Assembly (NCBI GenBank): GCA_036505615.1
Contig: DASXTB010000442.1
Coordinates: 1 to 16,756, forward strand
Direction of reading: 5' to 3'
Length of the DNA stretch: 16,756 bases
DNA from: DASXTB01 sp036505615
Lineage (GTDB): Bacteria > Acidobacteriota > UBA6911 > JACQSX01
In this document: positions 1 to 6,419 of the stretch, piece by piece
Position numbering within the stretch: the stretch's first letter is position 1
Layout: the number at the start of each line of letters is the position of its first letter
Made by a program: the position numbers and the translations under genes
Notes under the pieces: model-generated
Databases searched by the model: none
The model's input: only the letters and a program-made list of their open reading frames with translations
What the model was told of the DNA's origin: nothing

Positions 1-348
1 AAGATGCGCAACGATCCACGCTGTACGAAGCTGGGCCGCTGGATGCGAATGTTCAGCATGGATGAATTACCTCAGCTCTGGAACATCTTACGCGGGGACA
101 TGTCATTGGTAGGTCCAAGGCCGCCGCTGCCGCAGGAGGTCGAACAGTATCAACCCTGGCAGCGTCGCCGGCTCCGTATGCGCCCAGGACTTACTTGCTT
201 GTGGGCTTTGGAGGGACGCAGCCAACTTCGGTTCGAGCGACTGACGCGGCTTGATTTGCTTTACATCGATAATTGGTCGGTTTGGCTGGATCTCAAGATC
301 CTGATTAAAACCATTCCCACCGTACTCTCAGGCAGAGGAGCTCATTAA
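1..348 (+). CDS. Polyprenyl-phosphate sugar-1-phosphate transferase, C-terminal part (5' truncated by window)
   Basis: Reading frame 1 is open from the first base to TAA at 346-348, so this is the end of a longer gene. The visible 115 residues carry the catalytic-domain signature of the bacterial sugar transferase family (WbaP/WcaJ, PF02397): a DELPQLWNILRGDMSLVGPRP block, followed by RMRPGLTCLW and a terminal LDLKILIKTIPTVLSGRG block. Family knowledge: these inner-membrane enzymes move a hexose-1-phosphate from a nucleotide sugar to undecaprenyl phosphate and so start a repeat unit. Full-length members have further N-terminal membrane segments, which lie outside this window. The following GT2 gene starts 42 bases downstream on the same strand, so the two may be co-transcribed. 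Which sugar is transferred cannot be read from this fragment. Confidence 0.93.
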   Translation, partial: KMRNDPRCTKLGRWMRMFSMDELPQLWNILRGDMSLVGPRPPLPQEVEQYQPWQRRRLRMRPGLTCLWALEGRSQLRFERLTRLDLLYIDNWSVWLDLKILIKTIPTVLSGRGAH

Positions 349-390
349 AACGACGATCTTTCCTATGCCCATGGACCTACTGCTTCAGCC

Positions 391-1389
391 ATGATTTCCG
401 TCCTCATCACCACCTACAATTCAGCGAGATTCCTTGAGCGATGTCTGGAGTCGGTTCGGGCACAGACGCATCATCCCGTGGAATTGATCATTGTGGACAA
501 CGCTTCCACGGATGGAACTCGAGACATACTCGCAAAGTACGAGGGCCAGGCCAGAATTGTTTATAACCAGGTGAATACTGGCTTCGCAGCGGCTCAAAAC
601 GCGGCTGCAAGACTGGCGAATGGAGAGTGGCTGCTATCACTGAATCCGGATGTTGTCCTTCATCCCGACCTTCTTGCCGAAGCCGTGGCCGCCGGTGAGG
701 GACATCCCGACGTGGGCGCTGTTTGCGGCAAGCTGCTGCGCTGGAATCCCGGGGCGGCCTCTGAATTCACCAAAATCATCGACTCGACTGGGATCTACTT
801 TCTTCGCAATCTCCGTCACCTGGATCGGGGTGCGGAAGAGTTGGATCAGGGGCAATTTGAAATGCCGGAATTTGTTTTTGGAGCCACCGGCGCGGCAGCG
901 CTTTATCGCAGTCAAATGCTACAAGACATTGCTATCGAGGGAGAGTTTTTCGACGAGCAATTCTTCGCCTATCGCGAAGACGCGGACCTGGCCTGGCGTG
1001 CTCAATTGCTGGGTTGGCAATGCCTTTACACTCCCCGAGCGGTGGCATGGCATGTGCGCCGCGTCACGCCCGAACGCCGCAAAGAGCTACCACTGGCCAT
1101 TAATTGGCATTCCATCAAGAATCGTTTTTTGATGCGCGTCAAAAATATTTCACTTCTCCTATACGCCCGGCTGTTTTTTCCTGTGACATTCCGGGACGCG
1201 CAAGTCATTGGCTATTGCTTGTTAGTTGATCGACGACTTACGTCAGCATTAACCGCAGTCTGGAAATTGCGGCACGATCTTCAAAGGAAGCGACAAGCGA
1301 TTCAATCGCGACGCCGGGTCTCGGACCGCCAACTCCTACGCTGGTTTTTGCCTAGTCCAGCGCGACCACACAGCCCTAAGAGTCTCTAA
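391..1389 (+). CDS. GT2-family glycosyltransferase (rhamnosyltransferase-like)
   Basis: The 332-residue protein opens with the GT-A nucleotide-binding strand MISVLITTYNS. It has VDNAS at about residues 35-39, NPD at 85-87 in the DXD position, and a YREDADLAWR block (ED 196-197) where the GT2 catalytic base sits. This pattern is typical of cytoplasmic GT2 enzymes that add rhamnose or other sugars to a lipid-linked glycan; donor and acceptor cannot be deduced. No strong Shine-Dalgarno is visible before the ATG, but it lies directly before the first conserved strand. The last codons and the stop fall inside the left inverted repeat of the downstream unit. The S-L-stop ending appears to be supplied by that unit, and without it the frame would run about 30 codons further, to 2664. 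Confidence 0.93.
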   Translation: MISVLITTYNSARFLERCLESVRAQTHHPVELIIVDNASTDGTRDILAKYEGQARIVYNQVNTGFAAAQNAAARLANGEWLLSLNPDVVLHPDLLAEAVAAGEGHPDVGAVCGKLLRWNPGAASEFTKIIDSTGIYFLRNLRHLDRGAEELDQGQFEMPEFVFGATGAAALYRSQMLQDIAIEGEFFDEQFFAYREDADLAWRAQLLGWQCLYTPRAVAWHVRRVTPERRKELPLAINWHSIKNRFLMRVKNISLLLYARLFFPVTFRDAQVIGYCLLVDRRLTSALTAVWKLRHDLQRKRQAIQSRRRVSDRQLLRWFLPSPARPHSPKSL

Positions 1390-1399
1390 CAAAACTCTG
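1380..1399 (+). repeat. Left imperfect inverted repeat (IR-L)
   Basis: The sequence GAGTCTCTAACAAAACTCTG matches the reverse complement of 2541-2561 with one substitution and one single-base gap. Similarity continues a few bases outward (CCTAAG against CCTTAG). The stop codon of the upstream glycosyltransferase (TAA 1387-1389) lies inside it. Confidence 0.7.
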
Positions 1400-1493
1400 C
1401 TACGACGAAAAACCACGGCTAAAAAGCAGCCCCGTACTCTTATTCCGGGAACTGCGTCAGCAAATCCATGGCTGTTTCAGCTGGCTCCATGTC

Positions 1494-1499
1494 TATAAT
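1494..1499 (+). promoter_or_regulatory. Possible relic promoter (-10 box) of the phosphoesterase pseudogene
   Basis: A perfect TATAAT lies 30 bases before the first ATG of the broken phosphoesterase, inside the repeat-bounded unit. No convincing -35 box stands at the 16-18 base spacing. If real, the unit brought its own promoter; by sequence alone this is weak. Confidence 0.3.
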
Positions 1500-1529
1500 C
1501 GCGTTTCCTGCACGAAGACGGCAACGACG

Positions 1530-2480
1530 ATGATGCGTTTCTTCAGAGCTCACAGGCGCGTGATCTCGCGCGTGATCACTTTCTCGCTGGTTGCCTTTTG
1601 CGCCTTCTGGCTGACCCCCAGTTGGAGCGAGGCGGGGCCCCTTCTATTTCCTGATCTTCTTCGCCGTCTTCGTGATGCTGATTGCCGGCCAGCTTTTCTG
1701 GATTGGTCGCGTCGTCGACCTAGGGGAACGATTCAGCCCCGGGAAGCCTCGCCGCGCATTGCTTACGGCTATTGCGAGTGTTGTCTGTTTGTTCTTCTTT
1801 GCTTACAACATCGCCCCCTACATCAGCCCTTGGGAAATCCCACGCGGCGATTCGACCCATTTGACGTTGCGCCACGTTCTGTTTGAAGCGCCTTTCTGGT
1901 GCTGGTTTGTGGGATCGTGGCTGGGCTTTGTCCTGGTGATGGTTTTCTGGACGGTAGACCGAGCAGGGCGTTTTTCGGCTGCCTCGGCAATCATGAGATC
2001 TATACTGAAACCGAGGATTCCATCACACGACTCTTTGCCACCGTGGGGATTCGCATCCTCCGTCAAGAGCGGGCACTCATTCAATCGCACAGCGAAGTGC
2101 TGAACCTGATCGGCGTCGACTATCAGCAACTGCGATTTTCCAGAGATCATGGTTGACCGGTATCTCGAGGGAAGCGAAAAACTGGTGATGCCGGACATGG
2201 TCAACATCCTTCTGAGCCACAATCCCAACAGCTTTGATCGCGCCGCCGAGTTGGGCATCGACTTGACGCTGGCCGGGCACAGCCACGGCGGCCAGTTGGC
2301 GCTCTCGTTCATCAACCGGGACCTCTCCCTCGTACGCCCAGAGACTCCGCACGTCAGCGGATGGTACGAGAAAGCCGGCAGCCAGCTGTACGTCAACCGC
2401 GGCATCGGAACCACCGGCCCCCCATCCGCCTCGGCGCAAGGCCGGAAATCACGGTAGTTGAATTGACGCGCCGGGTATGA
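1530..2480 (+). pseudogene. Membrane-anchored metallophosphoesterase, multiply disrupted
   Basis: Pieces of one metallophosphoesterase are spread over two frames. A hydrophobic N-terminus starts at ATG 1530. After a frameshift near 1630-1645 the membrane part continues (FLIFFAVFVMLIAGQLFWIG, then a second hydrophobic stretch, to about 1960). Next comes a junction at about 1955-1975, after which CLGNHEIYTETEDS appears in another frame. A further shift with a stop at 2154-2156 follows. Then come LSHNPNSFD and LAGHSHGGQ, and a last shift at the six-C run 2418-2423, after which the C-terminus runs to TGA 2478-2480. Family knowledge: active members bind two metals through DxH, GDxxD, GNHE and GHxH motifs. 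Only the last two sets remain here, so the segment holding the first two was deleted. It cannot encode a working enzyme. Sequencing error could explain one shift but not four lesions including a deletion. Confidence 0.88.
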
Positions 2481-2485
2481 GATGC

Positions 2486-2510
2486 GGAGGTCCAGAAGTT
2501 TCCAACCTCC
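2486..2510 (+). terminator. Possible hairpin after the phosphoesterase pseudogene
   Basis: GGAGGT (2486-2491) can pair with ACCTCC (2505-2510), with a short inner GAA/TTC match, a few bases beyond the pseudogene stop. There is no T-run, so it is at most a weak or factor-dependent terminator. Confidence 0.25.
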
Positions 2511-2540
2511 CCGTCGGACCCGTGCTGCGAACGCTGGAAT

Positions 2541-2561
2541 CAGAGGTTTTGTTAGAGGCTC
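2541..2561 (-). repeat. Right imperfect inverted repeat (IR-R)
   Basis: Read on the minus strand it is GAGCCTCTAACAAAACCTCTG without interruption, nearly identical to the left repeat. It lies just beyond the stop codon of the convergent minus-strand glycosyltransferase (ends at 2569). Confidence 0.7.
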
Positions 2562-2568
2562 TAAGGCG

Positions 2569-3657
2569 CTAGCGAAACATCCCTTCGAAAAGCTGCTCAT
2601 ACTGATCGACAATTTTCTCCCAGTTGTAATTCTCTCGTGCAAAGCGCTGCGCTCGTTCTCTTAATCCGTCGACCTGCTCAGGTGACGCGATCAACTGACT
2701 CAATTTCTCCGTCAACTCACGTTGCTCTGGGCGAAACGAAATCCCGCATCCTCCGGTCGTTTCGTGGTTGGTAGGCGTATCGAGGTAAAGAATGGCATTA
2801 GGGGCCGCCATCGCTTCCACCAGCGCGGGATGGACGCCGCCAATTTCCCCAGCGAAGACAAATAGCCCGGCATTATTTTGCAACTTCCAATAATCATCGC
2901 CGTAGATCGGACCTGTAAAGATAACCCGATTATCAGCCATGGACTTCAGCTGCTGCATGTAGGCGGGCCGATAAGGATTTCCTCCAACGACCACCAGAGG
3001 CCAATCGGTGTCGACGTCGCAGTAGGCCCGAATCACGAGCTCGGGGTTGTTCTCCGGTTCGAGCCTCGCAACATACAAGATGTATCGTCGGCTCGATAAT
3101 CCAAAATCGGAAAACTCACTGTTGTCAGTGCGGACAGGTTCGGCGCCATAAGCAATCATTTCCGATGTCTTGTGATAACGTTGGCGGAAGTATTCACGGA
3201 TTGTGCCAGCGTCGGTAACTAAACGGGTGGGAGTAAATGCCGCCACCACCTCACAAAAATGCAAAAACCATTGTCCCAAGAAATTCCATTTACGGCGCTG
3301 ACGGTCTAATCCATCGACATTCAGGGCGGTAGGTTTGCCCACCAGACGGGGGATCCACGCCACCGGACTATTGGCAACATTGCAAATCAATAACACTTCC
3401 GCATCGCTGAACAGTACATGCAGCACAGAAAGAAAAGTATGAAACAGGGTATCGAAATGCTTATTTGAGATAGTCGGAAGAATGATTCGTCTGATTCGGT
3501 GATCGAAGTCATCGTCAGGCTTTACGAAAGGCTTCCTGCAATACACCGCTACTTGATGTCCGCGTTGAACCAAACGTTTGGCGAGCTGATCGGCGAGCGT
3601 CTCAAACCCGCCGTAGCGGGCGGGGATACCGCGGGTGCCTAAAATTGCTATTTTCAT
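2569..3657 (-). CDS. Glycosyltransferase, GT4 type with DUF1972 N-terminal domain
   Basis: The 362-residue protein begins MKIAILGTRGIPARYGGFET, the hallmark of DUF1972 (PF09314), the acceptor-side domain of a group of retaining GT-B glycosyltransferases that includes rhamnosyltransferases. The C-terminal half holds the donor-binding fold: YILYVARLEPENNPEL at about residues 190-205, then a glycine/glutamate motif GEIGGVHPALVEAMA (residues 270-284, E271 and E281) matching the EX7E-type donor site. It probably acts in the cytoplasm on the lipid-linked glycan; the sugar is unknown. It follows the minus-strand GT2 after a 51-base gap, so the two likely form an operon. No clear ribosome-binding site precedes the ATG, but the start coincides with the first conserved strand. 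Confidence 0.93.
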   Translation of the reverse strand: MKIAILGTRGIPARYGGFETLADQLAKRLVQRGHQVAVYCRKPFVKPDDDFDHRIRRIILPTISNKHFDTLFHTFLSVLHVLFSDAEVLLICNVANSPVAWIPRLVGKPTALNVDGLDRQRRKWNFLGQWFLHFCEVVAAFTPTRLVTDAGTIREYFRQRYHKTSEMIAYGAEPVRTDNSEFSDFGLSSRRYILYVARLEPENNPELVIRAYCDVDTDWPLVVVGGNPYRPAYMQQLKSMADNRVIFTGPIYGDDYWKLQNNAGLFVFAGEIGGVHPALVEAMAAPNAILYLDTPTNHETTGGCGISFRPEQRELTEKLSQLIASPEQVDGLRERAQRFARENYNWEKIVDQYEQLFEGMFR

Positions 3658-3708
3658 TGCTGGAGAGCGGTTCGAAAAATCCGGAGGGACTCCTCGACAA
3701 CTCCGAAA

Positions 3709-4683
3709 TTAACCGACAAACGATCCGACCTTGTGGCTTTTGTTCTCGGTCTCACCGCTGCCGCCATGCAGACCATAACGCCACAGAACATGGGTATAGG
3801 CGCGCATGGCTTCGCTCCTACCCACGCCGCTTGGTTGAAACCCTGCCAGCGACATCAAGGCACGCAGGATGATTCCGATGATTAGACCAAAACGCAAGAT
3901 GGTCGTTTCGCGATGACTGTGATGTTTCGCGAAGTAGTGCAACATATTGCGATACCAAAACACCTGTCGATCGTAGAAAGAAAGCTGATTGACGCTGTGT
4001 CCGCCACTGTGAATAAAGACCGCCGCTGGACAATAAATAATTTTCCAGCCGTGTGGACGCAGACGGCGGCAGAAGTCCACGTCCTCGAACCACACGGGAT
4101 AGAAAGTTTCGTCGAAACCACCCAAGCTTTCCCATACGTTGCGCTTTACCGCCAGGCAAGCGCCAGCAGGCTGCTCGATTTCCTGAAGCGAGCCATGGTC
4201 GAGGTCCAGACATCGGTACTGCCGATTGAGTGGGTTTTCCTTCCAAAGCCGGTTGAGGAGAAGTACTTCCGCTAACATGCGGCCGAGGGTTGGAAATCGC
4301 CGGACATTGAAACCCAGGGCCGGGGAGCCATCCACGGCGACCAGCATTCCAGTTGCGCCTCCGACTCCATCCCGCGACAAGGTCTCCGCGAGTCTACTTA
4401 GCGATCCGGCCGTGACGATAACGTCTGGGTTTAGGACGAGCAGGACTTTTCCGGTTGCCATCTTTGCGCCTTGGTTGAGTGCGGCGGCAAATCCGACATT
4501 TGCGGGGTTCGACACAATGCGTACATCCACTCCACTTTCGCGGGCCCGTTGGATCGTGGAGTCAACGGAAGCATTGTCAATCAGGATAACCTGCCATTCT
4601 GTTTCGCCAGCCAGCGCTTTCAGGCAGCTCGCGATGTTCTCCTCAGAATTGTATGTGACAATGATGACGGAGCCGGCATGCAT
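3709..4683 (-). CDS. GT2-family glycosyltransferase
   Basis: The 324-residue protein has GT-A fold motifs in order: GSVIIVTYNSEENI at 4-17, IDNASVDST at 35-43, GFAAALNQGA at 64-73, NPD at 85-87 in the DXD position, and WFEDVDFCRRL (ED 200-201) as the likely catalytic-base block, followed by a histidine-rich IHSGGHS segment. This resembles rhamnosyl- and other hexosyltransferases of O-antigen and capsule clusters. It is a soluble or peripheral cytoplasmic enzyme by appearance. It is first in a two-gene minus-strand unit with the DUF1972 glycosyltransferase and divergent from the ABC exporter. The ATG at 4683 has no Shine-Dalgarno but sits 12 bases after a TATAAT on the same strand. Confidence 0.92.
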   Translation of the reverse strand: MHAGSVIIVTYNSEENIASCLKALAGETEWQVILIDNASVDSTIQRARESGVDVRIVSNPANVGFAAALNQGAKMATGKVLLVLNPDVIVTAGSLSRLAETLSRDGVGGATGMLVAVDGSPALGFNVRRFPTLGRMLAEVLLLNRLWKENPLNRQYRCLDLDHGSLQEIEQPAGACLAVKRNVWESLGGFDETFYPVWFEDVDFCRRLRPHGWKIIYCPAAVFIHSGGHSVNQLSFYDRQVFWYRNMLHYFAKHHSHRETTILRFGLIIGIILRALMSLAGFQPSGVGRSEAMRAYTHVLWRYGLHGGSGETENKSHKVGSFVG

Positions 4684-4694
4684 TCTGGGATGAG

Positions 4695-4700
4695 ATTATA
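4695..4700 (-). promoter_or_regulatory. Candidate -10 box for the minus-strand glycosyltransferase pair
   Basis: The plus-strand bases ATTATA read TATAAT on the minus strand and end 12 bases before the ATG at 4683. That would place transcription start only about 4-6 bases before the start codon, giving an almost leaderless message; this fits the missing Shine-Dalgarno. No good -35 is seen. Confidence 0.35.
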
Positions 4701-4840
4701 ACTTCCAGGTTTAGGTCTCGCTTCCCTCCAGACGCCAATCTAAAGATAAAATAACTGCCATTATCGGGTTAACGGCCAATGTCTACAAGAATCCAGAGCG
4801 GTACACGCGGCGACAGCTGCTTGCGACAGAAAGAGTATTC

Positions 4841-5617
4841 ATGATCGAGTTTGCACGAGATACGTACCGATACCGGGAACTTATTTGGGCCCTCGCCCTT
4901 AAGGAGCTCCGTGTACGCTACAAGCGTTCGTTACTGGGTTTTTTCTGGGCATTGCTCAATCCCGCGCTGCTGATGATTGTGCTGACATTGGTTTTCGGTA
5001 CGATCATGCGTTTCTCGATAGATCATTACGCGGTTTTCCTTCTCAGCATGCTGCTGCCATGGACTTTTTTCTCCCAAGCGATGTCATATTCAGTGGATTC
5101 TGTCGTCGGTAACGGCCCACTGTTAAAAAAGATTTATGTAGCGAAGCTGGTTTTTCCGGTGGCTGCGATTGTTTCGAATGTGGTGAACTTCCTGCTCTCG
5201 CTGATTCCCTTGGCGCTTTTGATCGTACTATTACGTTTCCCGCTACACTGGACATGGGTCTACCTCCCGGTCCCAATGCTCGGACTCTTCCTGTTTACGC
5301 AAGGAGCCGCGTTTTTCTTTGCGACCGCCAACGTGTTCTACAGGGATGTCAGTCATATCGTTCAGATTTTGCTCTCCGCCTGGTTTTATTTTTCCCCGAT
5401 TATCTATTCGCTTGATTTCATACCCGAGAAGTATCGCTGGCTTTTTCGCCTGAATCCGATGCTGTACGTCTTGAATGGTTTTCGGCTCAGTATTTATTAT
5501 GGGCAATTGCCGTCTTTGTATTCAGCCGCGCTGTCCCTGGGTTGCGGAATCGCCGCGCTGATGATTGGGTTCTCAATTTTCCGGCACTACCAGAATCGTT
5601 TCATTTATTACATCTAA
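4841..5617 (+). CDS. wzm: Polysaccharide ABC transporter, permease subunit (Wzm-like)
   Basis: The 258-residue hydrophobic protein is typical of the ABC-2 permease family (Wzm/KpsM/TagG). After a charged amphipathic start (LKELRVRYKRSLLG) about six membrane segments follow, roughly at residues 36-56, 62-82, 105-131, 143-163, 174-191 and 228-247. The family-typical NVFYRDVSHI (164-173) and FSPIIY (184-189) blocks are present. Length is normal. With the ATPase encoded 9 bases downstream it would form the inner-membrane channel that passes a lipid-linked polysaccharide to the periplasm. It is divergent from the minus-strand glycosyltransferase pair, so the 157-base gap should hold promoters for both. 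AAAGAG around 4829-4834 may act as a weak ribosome-binding site. Confidence 0.95.
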   Translation: MIEFARDTYRYRELIWALALKELRVRYKRSLLGFFWALLNPALLMIVLTLVFGTIMRFSIDHYAVFLLSMLLPWTFFSQAMSYSVDSVVGNGPLLKKIYVAKLVFPVAAIVSNVVNFLLSLIPLALLIVLLRFPLHWTWVYLPVPMLGLFLFTQGAAFFFATANVFYRDVSHIVQILLSAWFYFSPIIYSLDFIPEKYRWLFRLNPMLYVLNGFRLSIYYGQLPSLYSAALSLGCGIAALMIGFSIFRHYQNRFIYYI

Positions 5618-5626
5618 GTACGTCGA

Positions 5627-6400
5627 ATGAGGGAGGCTGCCGTCAGAGTTACCTTTGATAACGTTGTTCAACGGTTTCGAATCATTCAGGAGAGGCCCGA
5701 TACGCTACGCGAAGCCTTCGCCAAGTTTCGGCGCCGAACCAGCTACCATGATTTCGAGGCACTGAAACATGTCTCCTTCCAAGTCGCGGAAGGAGAGATG
5801 GTCGGCATCATCGGTCGAAATGGTTCGGGTAAGAGCACCATCTTAAAAATCATTGCGGGGGTGTACATTCCCACCAGCGGTGAAGTGGCGGTCAACGGCA
5901 GCATCGCGCCACTGATTGAATTAGGTGCAGGCTTTCATCACGAGCTGACGGGTCGGGAAAATATCCTCTTGAATGGACTCCTTCTCGGACTGTCCAAGCG
6001 CGATGTAATGAAACGCGAATCTCAGATCATCGAGTTCGCGGAATTAGGTGAATTCATCGATGTGCCGGTAAAACAGTATTCTTCCGGCATGTACATGCGA
6101 CTAGCCTTCGCGATTGCGACCGAGGTCAATCCTGACATTCTCCTTATCGATGAGATATTGGCTGTGGGGGACGGAGAATTCCGGCGCAAATGCTTCGAGC
6201 GGATCGAGCAATTTCGGACTCTGGGCAAGACCATTCTCTTTGTATCGCATGATCTGGGCAGCGTCCGCCAGTTTTGCGACCGGGTCTTGCTGCTTCATAG
6301 AGGTGAACTGATTGAAGATGGCTCTACGGATTTCGTAATCTCGCGTTACGAATCACTGTTATCACAGCATGTTGATAGCCTGCGGACACAGGCCTGGTGA
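5627..6400 (+). CDS. wzt: Polysaccharide ABC transporter, ATP-binding subunit (Wzt-like, no C-terminal glycan-binding domain)
   Basis: The 257-residue ATPase has all ABC motifs: Walker A GRNGSGKST at 63-71, the Wzt/TagH-type segment IELGAGFHHELTGREN at 97-112, signature YSSGM at 151-155, Walker B ILLIDE at 171-176 with LAVGD after it, and the switch histidine H208. The protein ends about 45 residues after the H-loop. It therefore lacks the roughly 150-200-residue C-terminal carbohydrate-binding domain seen in Wzt proteins that recognise a capped O-antigen end. The start codon is 9 bases after the permease stop with no obvious ribosome-binding site, which suggests translational coupling. It ends 19 bases before the convergent LptD gene, with no clear terminator between them. 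Confidence 0.95.
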   Translation: MREAAVRVTFDNVVQRFRIIQERPDTLREAFAKFRRRTSYHDFEALKHVSFQVAEGEMVGIIGRNGSGKSTILKIIAGVYIPTSGEVAVNGSIAPLIELGAGFHHELTGRENILLNGLLLGLSKRDVMKRESQIIEFAELGEFIDVPVKQYSSGMYMRLAFAIATEVNPDILLIDEILAVGDGEFRRKCFERIEQFRTLGKTILFVSHDLGSVRQFCDRVLLLHRGELIEDGSTDFVISRYESLLSQHVDSLRTQAW

Positions 6401-6419
6401 TAGCTAGAAAAGTAGCACT

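Larger units (their letters stand above)
1380..2561. mobile_element. Putative transposase-less IS-like cassette carrying a dead metallophosphoesterase gene
   Basis: A 1.18-kb segment is bounded by imperfect inverted repeats of about 20 bp (1380-1399 and 2541-2561). Their outer ends read GAG...CTC, and TAA lies immediately outside both (1377-1379 and 2562-2564), as a 3-bp target duplication would. GAG-type ends with TNA duplications are, from memory, characteristic of some IS5-family groups such as IS1031; that link is inference. No transposase frame is visible inside. The only recognisable content is the decayed phosphoesterase. It could be a non-autonomous element with a passenger gene, a remnant of a larger element, or an accidental repeat pair at the 3' ends of two convergent genes. 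Confidence 0.45.

Noticed and set aside
650..1132. 160-codon plus-strand frame within the first GT2 gene
   Set aside because: It overlaps GT2 motifs in another frame and shows no domain of its own.
1818..2642. Long minus-strand frame (274 codons) opposite the phosphoesterase pieces
   Set aside because: It is the antisense of the recognisable phosphoesterase fragments and the convergent gene end. Its composition is not protein-like and shows no family motif.
6401..6419. Possible bidirectional terminator between wzt and lptD
   Set aside because: Only short CTAG matches are present; there is no stable stem and no T-run.
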